Part shown: piece after piece, positions 44,561 through 53,933 of the stretch
Numbering within the stretch: the stretch's first letter is position 1
Layout: the number at the start of each line of letters is the position of its first letter
Notes under the pieces: generated by a model
Seen by the model: the letters and a program-made list of their open reading frames with translations, nothing else
What the model was told of the DNA's origin: nothing
Databases searched by the model: none
DNA from: Streptomyces cellulosae
GTDB lineage: Bacteria; Actinomycetota; Actinomycetes; Streptomycetales; Streptomycetaceae
Length of the DNA stretch: 64,000 bases
Direction: 5' to 3'
NCBI RefSeq assembly: GCF_000721105.1
Contig: NZ_JOEV01000005.1
Coordinates: 186,001 to 250,000 of the forward strand
Program-made: the position numbers and the translations under genes

Positions 44561-44778
44561 CGGGAGAGCCGGCGGCCGGGCAGCCGATACCGTCCGGCGC
44601 CCCGGGGCCGCGATCAGCGCGGACGGCGAGCCCGCGCGGGTCCGCGGCGAAGCCGCTCGCGCGGCTGGACGAACCGGGCCGTGGTGCGGAACCCGCCGGG
44701 CAGTCTGTCAGTGCTCGCCCCGGCCGCACATGGGTCGGTCATCGGGGCAGTCGTCGGCGTACAGGGCGAACGCGACGG

Positions 44779-45702
44779 TCAACCGATGCACACCACGAGC
44801 AGGCAGATCTGGGTCGGCGAGGTCGTGGTGGGCGAGGTGGCCGTCTGCGACGTCCCTGAACTCGTTCCACCCGTTCCGCTGTTTGCGCCGGTCCCGCCCG
44901 TTCCGCCGTCACCGCCGCTCCCACTGGTGCCGCCCGTGGTCACGGGGGCAGGCGTCTGCGTGGGCTGCGTGACCGTCGTGTTCGCCGGGTCGGTGCGGTC
45001 GGATGCCGTCGTGCCGGTGGAACGAGCGGTGGCCTTCGGCTGCGGATTCGATCCAGCAGCCGTACGCGGCGCGGCGGCGGCGTCCGGCCGAGCGCTCGGC
45101 GTGGCGCGCACCGAGTCGGTGGAGTACTGCCCGCGCGAGAGCCCGGGCGAGGACGACTGTGCGGTCTGTGTGGGCGTGGAGCTCTGCGCGTCGGGCTCCG
45201 TCAAGGTCGGGTGGGAGTCCCGCAGAGTCTGTTCTTCGAGGGTGCCCATGCCGGGGTCCTTCGGTGCCGCGGCCGCCTGCGTCCGGTCGCCGGACTGCCG
45301 GTCCATCGAAGCCAGGGTGATTCCGCCGCCGACCAGCGCGACGGCGGTCGCCACCACGGCCCGGCGCTGGTTCTTCTTCCACCGGGCGCGCTGGCGACGC
45401 CGTGCCGCCCGCCCTTCCGGCAAGGCCGCCACGCCGTCGAGATCGCCGGATGCGTCATCCGAGGGCGCGCTCTCCATGCCGCCGACCCCTACCGCGGATT
45501 CGTCACCGGGGCGTCCGTCGTGCCACGCGTTCCAGGCCGGGGGCTGCGACGCAGTGCCCGCACGCCACGACGCCCTGACGGCCGGGGCCACACCGATGGC
45601 GCCGTCGGCCACGGCCGGAGCGATGTCCGGGGCGTATGCACCACAACCGGGGCACACCAGGGCACCGTTGAGATGCCTGCGACACGAGGAGCAGTAGTCC
45701 AT
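44779..45702 (-). CDS. SCO2400-like zinc-ribbon membrane protein
   Basis: 307 residues. N-terminal zinc ribbon MDYCSSCRRHLNGALVCPGC (two CxxC pairs), then an acidic linker, a positively charged stretch and one membrane helix (AVVATAVALVGGGITLA, near residue 125). The last 160 residues are Thr/Ser/Pro/Gly-rich, predicted disordered and extracytoplasmic. The tail ends CLLVVCIG. I recognise the type as the SCO2400 family of unknown function; the name is from memory. The start ATG is at 45702. Confidence 0.8.
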   Translation of the reverse strand: MDYCSSCRRHLNGALVCPGCGAYAPDIAPAVADGAIGVAPAVRASWRAGTASQPPAWNAWHDGRPGDESAVGVGGMESAPSDDASGDLDGVAALPEGRAARRRQRARWKKNQRRAVVATAVALVGGGITLASMDRQSGDRTQAAAAPKDPGMGTLEEQTLRDSHPTLTEPDAQSSTPTQTAQSSSPGLSRGQYSTDSVRATPSARPDAAAAPRTAAGSNPQPKATARSTGTTASDRTDPANTTVTQPTQTPAPVTTGGTSGSGGDGGTGGTGANSGTGGTSSGTSQTATSPTTTSPTQICLLVVCIG

Positions 45703-46104
45703 CTGCGGTCTTTCTGAGTTGGCGCGCCGTCGACCTGCGAGAGTTGCCACTCGGTCACGTTCGCACGTGGGATCGAACCGTCAGCAACACTAACGACGCT
45801 TTCGCAAGCTCATGTGCAGCCTGTGTGAGGCTCGTGCAGGGATTCTCGGTACTCGCGTGTAAGCATCCGGCCGGCCCCCGGACATGACCGGGACTGCTCC
45901 CCGTGCGGAGCCGGGGACAGCGGGAGCGAGAAGAGTCGACTACGCCTCCAACGTGCCGTACAGACCTGAGCGACGACCGAGCGCTCCGCCATGAGGCGTC
46001 CAACAGGCCCCTCGCTGAAGGACCTTGCACGCCGTCAGGTACGTCGCCGCGGGCACCCACGGGAACCGGTCGCCTCGTCGCAGGAGCCGCATGGTGTGGA
46101 ACGG
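45703..46104. other. Gene-free interval of about 400 bases
   Basis: No credible gene. It contains the probable promoter of the SCO2400-like gene on the minus strand, in an A+T-richer stretch (about 45770-45860), and the leader of the amidase pseudogene. Confidence 0.4.
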
Positions 46105-47063
46105 ATGATCCCCTCACGCCGCACCGCGCTCATGCTCGGCATCGCCACGGCGGCCGCACCCTGGCTCGGCCGAGCCGCGGCCCACGCCCGCCCCGCCACC
46201 GCAGGGCACGGCACGCCCACCGGCCTGGACGAGCCGGGCATCACCGGACTGCGGTGGAGGACGGACGACGGAACGCTCGACGCGGAACGGCTCACCCGCT
46301 CCTGCCTGGCGCGCGTCTAACGTATCGATCCGCTCGTGCGCGCGGTGATCGAAGTCAATCCTGGCGCGCTGCGAGAGGCCCGTCGCCCGGACGCGGAGGG
46401 GGATCGCCGCAGACCGCTGCACGGCATGCCCGTCCCGCTCAAGAATCTGGTGGAAAGCCCGGACAGTGTCGGCCCGATCGCGCGCACGGTCCGTGACGCC
46501 GCGATCGTGCTCGGCGCCGGCCGGGATCGACGCCCGCGATCCGGCCACCGAGGCCATTCCGACGAGATCGCCCTGCGCGAGGCCGGGGCGACGGTGATCG
46601 ACCCGGCGATCATCCCCGCAGCCTGGAGGAGCTGGTCGCGTTCAACCGCGCGCACGCCGACAGTGAGCTGCGCTACGTGCCGCAGGACGGGTTGGAGGCG
46701 GTGCACCATCTGGACTTCACCGAACACGTGTACCAACAAGCAAGGGCGACCAACCACCGGCTCTCCCGCGCCGAGGGGGCCGACGCGGTGCTGCGACGGT
46801 ACCGCCGGACGCGCTCGTCATGCCCATAACAGGATCGCCCGCCACGTCCGACCTGATCCGCGGCGACGGCTACGGCGGCGCCTGGACGCGCGCCGCGCTC
46901 GCCGGACACCCGGCGATCAGCGTCCCGGCCGGCCTGACCTTCATGTGTACGGGCGTGGAGCGAGCCGACCCTGCTACGCCTACGCCTACGCCTACGCCAC
47001 AAGCGGGCGAGCCGCGTCCGCCGACCACCCGCCCACCGCTCCCTCGACGTCGGCTTCTGGCAT
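46105..47063 (+). pseudogene. Decayed Tat-secreted amidase gene
   Basis: The start is ATG 46105 with a Tat signal PSRRTALMLGIATAAAPW. An in-frame stop follows LTRSCLARV at 46318-46320. The same frame resumes RIDPLVRAVIEVNPGALREA and PLHGMPVPLKNLVES, the amidase-signature family N-terminus, then jumps to SVGPIARTVRDAAIVLG, so the catalytic Ser-Ser-Lys segment is deleted. After about 46610 the match moves to another frame (LEELVAFNRAHADSELRYVP, DFTEHVYQQARATNHRLS), and again at about 46805 (MPITGSPATSDLIRGDGYGG). The end dissolves in repeats of CTACGC. At least one stop, one deletion and two frameshifts; it is not functional. Confidence 0.85.
46972..46996. repeat. Short CTACGC tandem repeat
   Basis: About four copies of the 6-base unit in the 3' end of the amidase pseudogene. 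Confidence 0.75.
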
Positions 47064-47207
47064 GATCACGGGAACATGGTCGGAGTCCGGTCTGGGGGAT
47101 TCCGTCCGGATTCCTCCATCTCGGCGGGCGGAGAATGTTCTCCGTTCGATCACAACAAGAGGGCAACGCGTCGGTCGTGTCGATCCAGCAGGCGCATACT
47201 GGTGACA

Positions 47208-47429
47208 ATGACAAAGTCACCCATGCCCAAGCGTCATCTGCCGACCAGCCCCTTCCTGGCTCCGGTCGCGCCGACTCCCAAGGAGTTCACCGTCGGAAGC
47301 CGGGTCACGCACGATGTGTACGGTCTCGGCCGAGTGACCGCCATCGAGGAGGGGGTTGCCGTTCTCGTCGATTTCGGCTCGCTCCAGGCGCGGATCGTGA
47401 GTCCGTACACCAAGTTGACCAATCTCTGA
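47208..47429 (+). CDS. Small conserved-looking protein, 73 residues
   Basis: ATG 47208, or 47223. The C-terminal 45 residues (VGSRVTHDVYGLGRVTAIEEGVAVLVDFGS in parts, ARIVSPYTKLTNL) look like a small SH3/CarD-like barrel, as seen in short Streptomyces proteins of unknown role. No signal peptide. A small hairpin follows the stop. Confidence 0.7.
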   Translation: MTKSPMPKRHLPTSPFLAPVAPTPKEFTVGSRVTHDVYGLGRVTAIEEGVAVLVDFGSLQARIVSPYTKLTNL

Positions 47430-47435
47430 GGTCTG

Positions 47436-47460
47436 CTGCGCCTGCACCATCGAGGCGCAG
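47436..47460 (+). terminator. Short hairpin after the 73-residue protein gene
   Basis: CTGCGCCT and its complement (47436-47443, 47453-47460) with a 9-base loop, 6 bases after the stop. Confidence 0.6.
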
Positions 47461-48113
47461 CGGGCAGTCACCCGCTTCCGGGCCCTGAACCGGCCCGTCC
47501 GCACCACCCGCCTCTGCTTGGCATGCTCGCAACGAAGGTGAGACCTCCCATCGACACGACCTCGCTGTTCTCCGACCCGGAGCAGGCCCCTCTCCAGGCC
47601 ACGACGGAATCGCCGCCTCCGGAGAGGAATCCCTTTCAGGCTCCGGACGCGCTGGAGGAGACCGTCCACGTGCCCGCCACCGCCGCCCCGGTGCCCGGTA
47701 CCGTGACGCGACCGCAAGGCCCCCGCACACCGGCGGCCCAGTGATCGCTCCCGGAGACATTCCGGGACATGATCATGCAGCCGCTCCAGCGGAGGGTTTC
47801 ACCGCCGGTGTGAGGAAACCGCCGTGCGTGATCGGCTGAGCAGCGGACAGCACTCGCGTCCCGCCGCTCTCACCCGCCCAGCCCCTCCGCCCGCGCGGCG
47901 CTGTGTGCCCGCGGATGCGCGTGCGCGCGGCCCCGGCCGGTGAGGGCACGGGTCGGGCTGCGAAAGGGAAGAGGGACACAAAGAGGGGCCTGACGGGCAT
48001 TCGGTCACCCACGTGGCGAAACCGGGATTCCGGACCGGCTCCCTGCTCGGCAGCGGACGTGCGGCGGCGGGCCCGAGATGCACGGCGGCCGGACAGCGTG
48101 GAGCCTGAGGATC
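47461..48113. other. Mostly gene-free interval of about 650 bases
   Basis: A 73-codon frame at 47523-47744 (Pro/Thr/Ala-rich) has no ribosome site or recognised domain, so I leave it unassigned. The rest shows no gene or clear hairpin. Confidence 0.35.
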
Positions 48114-49064
48114 ATGCAGCGTAGGCATGGTCGGGGCAGCGCAGGGCACGACGTGGAGGCGGAGGCGGCCCTCGACGACCTCTACACCACGGCACCGCCC
48201 GGCTTCGTCGCCCGCCGGGAAGAGCTGGCGGCCGCGGCCAAGGCGGCGGGCCGTCCGGAGGATGCCCGCCTCATCCATGCCGCCCGACGGCCCACCCTCG
48301 CCGCATGGGCGGCGAACCTGCTGCTGCGTTCCCGGCCGCAGGAGAGCGGGCGCTTCCTGGAACTCGGACAGGCACTGCGCGGGGCCTACCGGACCCTGGA
48401 CTCCGACGGGATCAGGAAACTGTCCGAGCAGTCCCGCAGCGTCGTCTCCGCACTGTCCCGGCAGGCGGCCCAGCTGGCGCGGGACGCCGGCCACCCCCTG
48501 TCGCACACCGCGCAGCAGGACGTCGAAACCACCCTGCGCGCCGTGCTGGCCGACAGGGACGCCGCCGGCCAGTGGGCCACCGGCCGTCTGGAGGGCGCCC
48601 TCACCCCGCCGTCGGCGTTCCCCTCGTCCGCCGCGCCAGCCGGCGGCGCAGCGCACAAAGCGTCCAGGTCCACGTCACCCTCGCCGCCCTCGCCGCCCTC
48701 GTCGTCGCGGGCGCGGGCGAAGGACGAAGTCGCCGAGCGGCGCCGCCGCCGCCGGCGGGAGGACATCGCCCAGGCCGAAGAGGCGGCCAAGGCGGCCGAG
48801 CGGCGCCTCCGCGACCAGCACGCTGCGCAGGCGGACGCCGACGCCGGGCTGCGGCAGGCACGCGACCGGCACGAGCAGGCCCGCCGGCAGGTGATCGCCG
48901 CCGAGCGGCAACTGGAGCAGGCACGCGAGGAGCTCCAGCGAGCCGAACGGGTACAGCGGGAAGCCGAGGACCGGCGCCGGGCGGCCGCCGACGCCCTGGC
49001 CCAGGCCGAGCAGACGGCACGGGTGGCCGCCCAGAAGGTGACGCGCCTGGGGTCCCTCCGATAG
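48114..49064 (+). CDS. Hypothetical coiled-coil protein, about 316 residues
   Basis: The N-terminal 165 residues (FVARREELAAAAKAAGRPEDARLIHAARRPTLAAWAANLL in parts) belong to a family of actinomycete proteins of unknown role with the pattern LY-AP--FV--R-ELA. The C-terminal half is a highly charged Glu/Arg/Gln coiled coil (about residues 215-310). A Ser/Pro linker joins them. The start is uncertain: ATG 48114 has TGAGG close by, but GTG 48153 has CAGGG at better spacing and fits the family start. Confidence 0.75.
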   Translation: MQRRHGRGSAGHDVEAEAALDDLYTTAPPGFVARREELAAAAKAAGRPEDARLIHAARRPTLAAWAANLLLRSRPQESGRFLELGQALRGAYRTLDSDGIRKLSEQSRSVVSALSRQAAQLARDAGHPLSHTAQQDVETTLRAVLADRDAAGQWATGRLEGALTPPSAFPSSAAPAGGAAHKASRSTSPSPPSPPSSSRARAKDEVAERRRRRRREDIAQAEEAAKAAERRLRDQHAAQADADAGLRQARDRHEQARRQVIAAERQLEQAREELQRAERVQREAEDRRRAAADALAQAEQTARVAAQKVTRLGSLR

Positions 49065-49244
49065 GAGCCGGCACCGTTATGTGTGCGGCGTACGCGCTAC
49101 GGCGGGCGCCCCCGTGTGGTGGAACCTCGGCGGCCTCCTCGAGCGAGGTCCAGCGGGCCGTTCACGGAGGGCCCTGAGCGTGATCCGGTGACGGCGCGCC
49201 GCGGTGGGGCAGGCGGCCAGGGGGCGCCGTGTCGAAGCGGCCGG

Positions 49245-51587
49245 TCAGCCGGGCAGCCCCCACCGCGGCGCCTGCTCGTTCGGCTCGACCGGCGCAATCC
49301 GCAGGTCCGGGCGGTCGCCCTTGGCGGTGATGAGCGCCGACTCGCCCTTGCGCAGGGCGATGCGGATCGCGCCCTCACCCACGGACTCGTACCGCAGCCG
49401 GCGTCCCCTGTCGTCCCGTACCTCGATCGGGCCCGCCATGCCATGCCGTACGACGCAGGGGGCGCCCGCCTCACTGGCCAGCCGGACCCAGCGGGTCACG
49501 CCGCCCTTGCGTACCGCACTGAGCAGAAACGCCCCCTGGGTACGGAAGTCGTGCAGCGTCAGGTCTTCCCAGGCGGCGGGCAGCGCGGGGAAGACGCGGA
49601 TGATGCCGCCCCAGGACTGGCAGACCATGTCGTGCAGGGACTGGGCGGCGGAGAGGGGGGTCTCGATGACCGGCCCCGATTCCTTGTACATGGTGTTGGG
49701 CTGGATGAAGCGGGCCATCAGCTGGCCGAGGTAGGTGAGCGCGTCCTCGCCCTTGCCCAGCAGCGCCGACATCGAGGCCGCGCCCGTGAACGTATAGCCC
49801 TGGAGGGCCCCTTCGAAGCCCACCCAGTGGGCCAGTGACTTCTCGATCAGTGCCTTCTCGTCGGGCGTACGGCCGGTCAGTTCGTACAGCGGGTACACCG
49901 CCAGGAGATGCGAGTAGTGGCGGTGCGACTTCGCGAAGGGGATGTCCGCGCCGATCATGAATCCGTTGTCGTCGGTCGGATACGCGACCCGCTTGGCCAG
50001 GACCTCGCGCCAGCGCGGCGCCGACTCGTCGTCGATGCCGAGCAGTTCGGCGGATTCGAGGAGGGTGCGGCAGCCCCACGTCAGCAGCATCAGGTCGTAG
50101 TTGCAGTCCCGCGAGTCGCCCCCGTACTCGGGCGAGAAGGTGGCCGGCAGGTGCAGTTTGCCGTCGGCGCCCGGCTCCAGGAAGTGCAGGTAGTAGTTGA
50201 TCGCCTTGCGCAGGAGGGGGAAGAGGACGTCGCGCAGGATGGACTCGTCCATCGTGTGGCGGTAACTGAGCCAGACGTTGTGCAGGGCCCAGGTGAGGTT
50301 GCCGACCTCGGGGGTCGGCGGGTTCTGGCCGGGGATGCCGACGCCGTAGCCCAGGGCGGGTTCCGTCGCGCCGCCGTTGACCAGCGAGGCGTCGGTGGTG
50401 CGCGGGATGCCCAGCGAGTCGGCGCGGTAGGGGGCCGCCACCTCCGCCTTGAGGTTGTCCCGAAACTCGCTCAATGCCCGGGTCACGGCGTCGAGTTCGA
50501 GGTGGTTGGAGCCGTGGATCAGCCAGTACTCCAGCTGCACGTTCAGGTTCCACCAGGTCGCCGGCCACGGCGTGGGCTCCAGCCAGGGGCCGCTCGTGGC
50601 CATCGGGGGCGCGTCGCGCCGGGCCGCGGACGCCGTCTTGTACAGCTGGATCCAGTAGAAGCGCTGCATGCGCGCATCGGGCAGCGAGAGGAAGCTCTTC
50701 CGGTAGAAGGCGTGCCACCAGGCGCGGTGCGGCACGGCCAGCAGGTCGTACGGGAGTTTCGAGGCGTCCCGGACCGCGGCGAGCGCCCGTCCGAGTGCCG
50801 TCGCCTTCGGATACGAGTGCGCGACATGGGCGTACAGCGTCCGCGTACCACCCCGTGTGCGCTCCCGCCACGCGGTGACGTGCTGTCCGCCGGACAGCAA
50901 CGGTTGCACGGCGGCGGAGACTCCGTCGTACTCGCCGGTCTCGGCGGGCGGGTTGGCCTCGTAGCCCGCCGGCAGCGGCTTGAACGCGGCACGCGGGCTG
51001 ATCGCCTCCGCCGGGTGGAACACCCACGCGAAGTCACGCTCGCCCTCGCTCGGGGTCACCTCGACGGCCAGCACGGAACGGGAGTTGTGCACCAGGGCGC
51101 GGATCGCGAGGGTGCCCCGGTCGGTGGTGAGCGTGCCGGTCAACTCGGCGTCCTGCAGCCCGAGGCGCCAGTCCAGACCGGTGATCGCGCCCACCGGCTC
51201 CAGCGTGAAGTGGCCGATCGGCAGCCGCGCGAGCCCGAAGAGCGAGCCGAACTGCGGGCGGTGGTCCTGGACTTCGGTGTGCTGCACGTTGAAGCGGACG
51301 GCCTGCACGGTGTCGGCGTCGGCGCCCGGTTCGGCGTAGATCCCCGAACCGAGGAAGCCGTTGCCCAGATAGGGGCCCTCGTACCAGGTCTTCGGCATCC
51401 GCTGCCAGACCAGGTCGGCGTCGTCGAGAACGGTGCGCCACGGATCGGAGCCGGCCTCGGCCGCGGTCGCCGCTCCGGCCGGTGCGGGCAGGCCGCCCAC
51501 GAGCAGTGTCCCGCCGAGCGCGGAGCCGGTGGCAAGCACGGTACGTCGGGACGGACGGCTGGAACGACGGCTGGACGGGCTGGGCAT
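49245..51587 (-). CDS. Tat-secreted GH95-type glycoside hydrolase, second copy
   Basis: 780 residues. ATG at 51587 after AGGAGG. Tat motif SRRTVLATGSALGG. The domains follow those of the gene at 31972: LVWQRMPKTWYEGPYLGNGFLG, WWNLNVQLEYWLIHGSNHLEL (same Asn-x-Asn pair), NYYLHFLEPGADGKLHLPATFSPEY and HYSHLLAVYPLYEL. A C-terminal beta-domain follows. The two share long identical blocks but differ in loops. It likely removes alpha-L-fucosyl or related sugars from polysaccharide. The gene stands alone; a motif like that at 31318 lies 30 bases upstream. Confidence 0.87.
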   Translation of the reverse strand: MPSPSSRRSSRPSRRTVLATGSALGGTLLVGGLPAPAGAATAAEAGSDPWRTVLDDADLVWQRMPKTWYEGPYLGNGFLGSGIYAEPGADADTVQAVRFNVQHTEVQDHRPQFGSLFGLARLPIGHFTLEPVGAITGLDWRLGLQDAELTGTLTTDRGTLAIRALVHNSRSVLAVEVTPSEGERDFAWVFHPAEAISPRAAFKPLPAGYEANPPAETGEYDGVSAAVQPLLSGGQHVTAWRERTRGGTRTLYAHVAHSYPKATALGRALAAVRDASKLPYDLLAVPHRAWWHAFYRKSFLSLPDARMQRFYWIQLYKTASAARRDAPPMATSGPWLEPTPWPATWWNLNVQLEYWLIHGSNHLELDAVTRALSEFRDNLKAEVAAPYRADSLGIPRTTDASLVNGGATEPALGYGVGIPGQNPPTPEVGNLTWALHNVWLSYRHTMDESILRDVLFPLLRKAINYYLHFLEPGADGKLHLPATFSPEYGGDSRDCNYDLMLLTWGCRTLLESAELLGIDDESAPRWREVLAKRVAYPTDDNGFMIGADIPFAKSHRHYSHLLAVYPLYELTGRTPDEKALIEKSLAHWVGFEGALQGYTFTGAASMSALLGKGEDALTYLGQLMARFIQPNTMYKESGPVIETPLSAAQSLHDMVCQSWGGIIRVFPALPAAWEDLTLHDFRTQGAFLLSAVRKGGVTRWVRLASEAGAPCVVRHGMAGPIEVRDDRGRRLRYESVGEGAIRIALRKGESALITAKGDRPDLRIAPVEPNEQAPRWGLPG

Positions 51588-51616
51588 CGCGCCTCCTGGC
51601 GGCTCATACACTGTGC

Positions 51617-51635
51617 GAGATTCATCGGAGCTATC
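51617..51635. promoter_or_regulatory. GATAGCTCCGATGAATC element upstream of the second GH95-type gene
   Basis: On the minus strand the motif is 30 bases from the ATG. It matches the element at 31318 in 16 of 17 bases. Likely shared operator. Confidence 0.55.
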
Positions 51636-51854
51636 CCAGTGCGCAAGGTAGAGATGACACGGAGGATCGTCAATAATCCGGAAGAGATCCGATGTGTTGA
51701 GGCGCGATTCCTTCCGGCGCGGCGGCACGCATGCGACGCATGACAGACTCGTCCCGCACACGGGGCCACCGTGATCGGCCGCCGCGACAGACACCGCGCG
51801 GGCGCAGGTCGTCCGAAGGGATAGCCGCTCCCTCCCCGGCGCCAGGAGGGGCGG

Positions 51855-52535
51855 TCAGGGGTTGAGCGCGCGGTGCGGCCCCAACCCCCGCAGGACGCCG
51901 TCCAGTTGCATGGCGCTGAGCGCGGGGGCCGGAAGCGGGGGGACGGCCGGAAAGGCCCGCAAGCCGTCGAGGAGCAGGCTCAGGGGGCGGCGCCAGGCGT
52001 CCGGGGCCACCTCCTCGGCCAGCGAGGGAACAGCGCGTCCCAGCGCGGCCAGTGCGAACAGGACGTCCTCGACGGTGACGTCCGTGCGGACCACCCCCTG
52101 CTCACGACCGCGCTCCAGCAGCGACTCCACCGTCTCCCGGTTGTGGGCGTGGACGGCCCGCAGGGTCTCGACACCCTCCACATGGGTCGTCATCAGGTCG
52201 TTCGCGCCGCGGTCGGCCGCCAGGACCCCGAAGACGGAGTACAGGTAGCCGGTCAGTCCGGCCCAGGCGTCCTCGGCGGCACGCGCCTGCTCGCCGGCGG
52301 CCATGGTGTCCGTGAGCAGACTCCCGAAGACGGCGTCGACGAGCGCGGCACGACTGGGGAAGTGGCGGTAGAGCGTCGCGTTGCCGACCCCGGCGCGCCG
52401 GGCGATGACGTCCAGCGGCGCTTCGAGGCCCTGCTCCGTGAACACCTCGCGGGCCGCCGCGACCAGGAGCTCCTGGTTGCGCCGGGCATCGCGCCGCCGT
52501 ACCGGTGCGCCCGCGCCTTCACTGCCGGCCGTCAT
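51855..52535 (-). CDS. TetR-family repressor beside P450
   Basis: 226 residues. HTH: RRRDARRNQELLVAAAREVF, LDVIARRAGVGNATLYRHFPSRAAL. Two adjacent ATG codons (52535, 52538) follow GGAGGG; I take 52535. It is divergent from a cytochrome P450 gene with a palindrome between them, so it probably represses the P450 and itself. Confidence 0.92.
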   Translation of the reverse strand: MTAGSEGAGAPVRRRDARRNQELLVAAAREVFTEQGLEAPLDVIARRAGVGNATLYRHFPSRAALVDAVFGSLLTDTMAAGEQARAAEDAWAGLTGYLYSVFGVLAADRGANDLMTTHVEGVETLRAVHAHNRETVESLLERGREQGVVRTDVTVEDVLFALAALGRAVPSLAEEVAPDAWRRPLSLLLDGLRAFPAVPPLPAPALSAMQLDGVLRGLGPHRALNP

Positions 52536-52597
52536 CATCGCCCTCCGCACTTCCGGGGAGGCTTCCCCGGAAGGGATGCTACCGTCGGACCTAGAAG

Positions 52598-52613
52598 TGG
52601 GGAGCAGTCCCCA
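52598..52613. promoter_or_regulatory. TGGGGA-N4-TCCCCA operator between TetR and P450 genes
   Basis: Perfect 6-bp arms with a GCAG spacer, about 46 bases upstream of the P450 start. A further half site GCTCCCCA lies near 52629. Likely target of the divergent TetR protein. Confidence 0.65.
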
Positions 52614-52658
52614 TTTGATGGTCTGGATGCTCCCCACCTGGCTCGGAGGGATACGCGA

Positions 52659-53933
52659 GTGACCGAGGGAACGTTCCACCAAGCGGAGCCGGACGCGACG
52701 AAAGCGCCCACGCTGGAAGATCTGGCCCCCGACGGCCACGACATCGCCGCCAACCCGTACCCCGTCTACGCGGCTCTGCGCGCCAAGGGCGCCGTCCACC
52801 GGGTCACGGTCCCGGGCAGCGGGGAAACCTGGCTGGTCGTCACCCGCGACGCCGCGCGCGCCGCACTGACCGACCCGCGCCTGCGCAACGACGTCCGGCA
52901 CTCCTCGTCGTGGCGGAGCGACGGGGGTCATGCCGTCGGTCACAACATGCTCCAGTCCGACCCCCCACAGCACACCCGGCTGCGCCGACTGGTCGCCGGC
53001 CACTTCACGGCCGCCCGGATCGGCGCGCTGCGTCCGAGGATCGAAGCCGTCGCCGCCAGGCTGCTCGACGAACTCCCGGAGCACGGCACAGCGGATCTGG
53101 TGAGCGGATACGCCCTGCCGCTGCCGGTCACGGTGATCTGTGACCTCCTGGGCGTCCCGCGGGCGGACCGCGCCGCCTTCCACACGTGGTCCGCCGAACT
53201 GGTCATGCCCACCTCGCCCGAGGCGGCGTCCCAGGCCGCGGTCGCGCTGGGCACCTACCTGGCCGAACTGATCGACCGCAAGCGCCGTACACCGGACGCC
53301 GATCTGCTCAGTGGCCTGGTCGCCGCGGCACCCGACAGTACGGACGCGACACCCGGCGGCACGGCCGAGGACGCCGTCCTCGCCCCAGAAGAGCTCCTGG
53401 GGATGGCCTTCCTCGTCCTCGTGGCCGGTCACGAGACCACGGTGAACCTCATCTCCGCGACCGTCCACGCGTTGCTGCACCACCCGGAGCAACTGGAGTC
53501 GCTCCGCGCCGATCCGGGTCTCGTCGGCGCGTGCGTCGAGGAGTCACTGCGCTACAACTCACCGGTGCACGCCGCCGCATTCCGTTTCGCGGCCGAGTCT
53601 CTCGAGGTGGCGGGCACGCGCATCGCCGCCGGAGACTCCGTGATGGTCTCCCTCGCCGCCGCCTCCCGCGATCCGCTGCACTTCGCCGACCCCGACCGTT
53701 TCGACATACGACGTGAGCGACGCGGCCACCTCGGCTTCGGCCACGGCCTCCACCACTGCCTCGGCGCACCCCTGGCCCGCGCCGAAGCCACCGTCGCCCT
53801 CGGTCGACTCCTGCGACACCGGCCCGGGTTCGCGTTCGCCACCGACCCGGCCACGCTTGTCTGGAGGACCAGCATGCTCCTGCGGGGGCTGACGGAACTT
53901 CCGCTGAGTTTCGGTCCGCGGCCGCCCGTCTGA
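52659..53933 (+). CDS. Cytochrome P450 (CYP105/107-like bacterial class I)
   Basis: 424 residues. GTG 52659 after GGAGGG. I-helix AGHETTVNL, ExxR in EESLRYNSP, heme loop FGHGLHHCLGAPLARAE with the Cys ligand, and DPPQHTRLRRLV in the N-terminal half. All catalytic parts are present. It would hydroxylate a small molecule using ferredoxin and reductase encoded elsewhere. No ferredoxin is adjacent. The stop touches the stop of the convergent thioesterase, with no space for a terminator. Confidence 0.94.
   Translation: MTEGTFHQAEPDATKAPTLEDLAPDGHDIAANPYPVYAALRAKGAVHRVTVPGSGETWLVVTRDAARAALTDPRLRNDVRHSSSWRSDGGHAVGHNMLQSDPPQHTRLRRLVAGHFTAARIGALRPRIEAVAARLLDELPEHGTADLVSGYALPLPVTVICDLLGVPRADRAAFHTWSAELVMPTSPEAASQAAVALGTYLAELIDRKRRTPDADLLSGLVAAAPDSTDATPGGTAEDAVLAPEELLGMAFLVLVAGHETTVNLISATVHALLHHPEQLESLRADPGLVGACVEESLRYNSPVHAAAFRFAAESLEVAGTRIAAGDSVMVSLAAASRDPLHFADPDRFDIRRERRGHLGFGHGLHHCLGAPLARAEATVALGRLLRHRPGFAFATDPATLVWRTSMLLRGLTELPLSFGPRPPV

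Noticed and set aside
47523..47744. 73-codon Pro/Thr-rich frame
   Set aside because: No ribosome site and no recognisable pattern; too weak to call.
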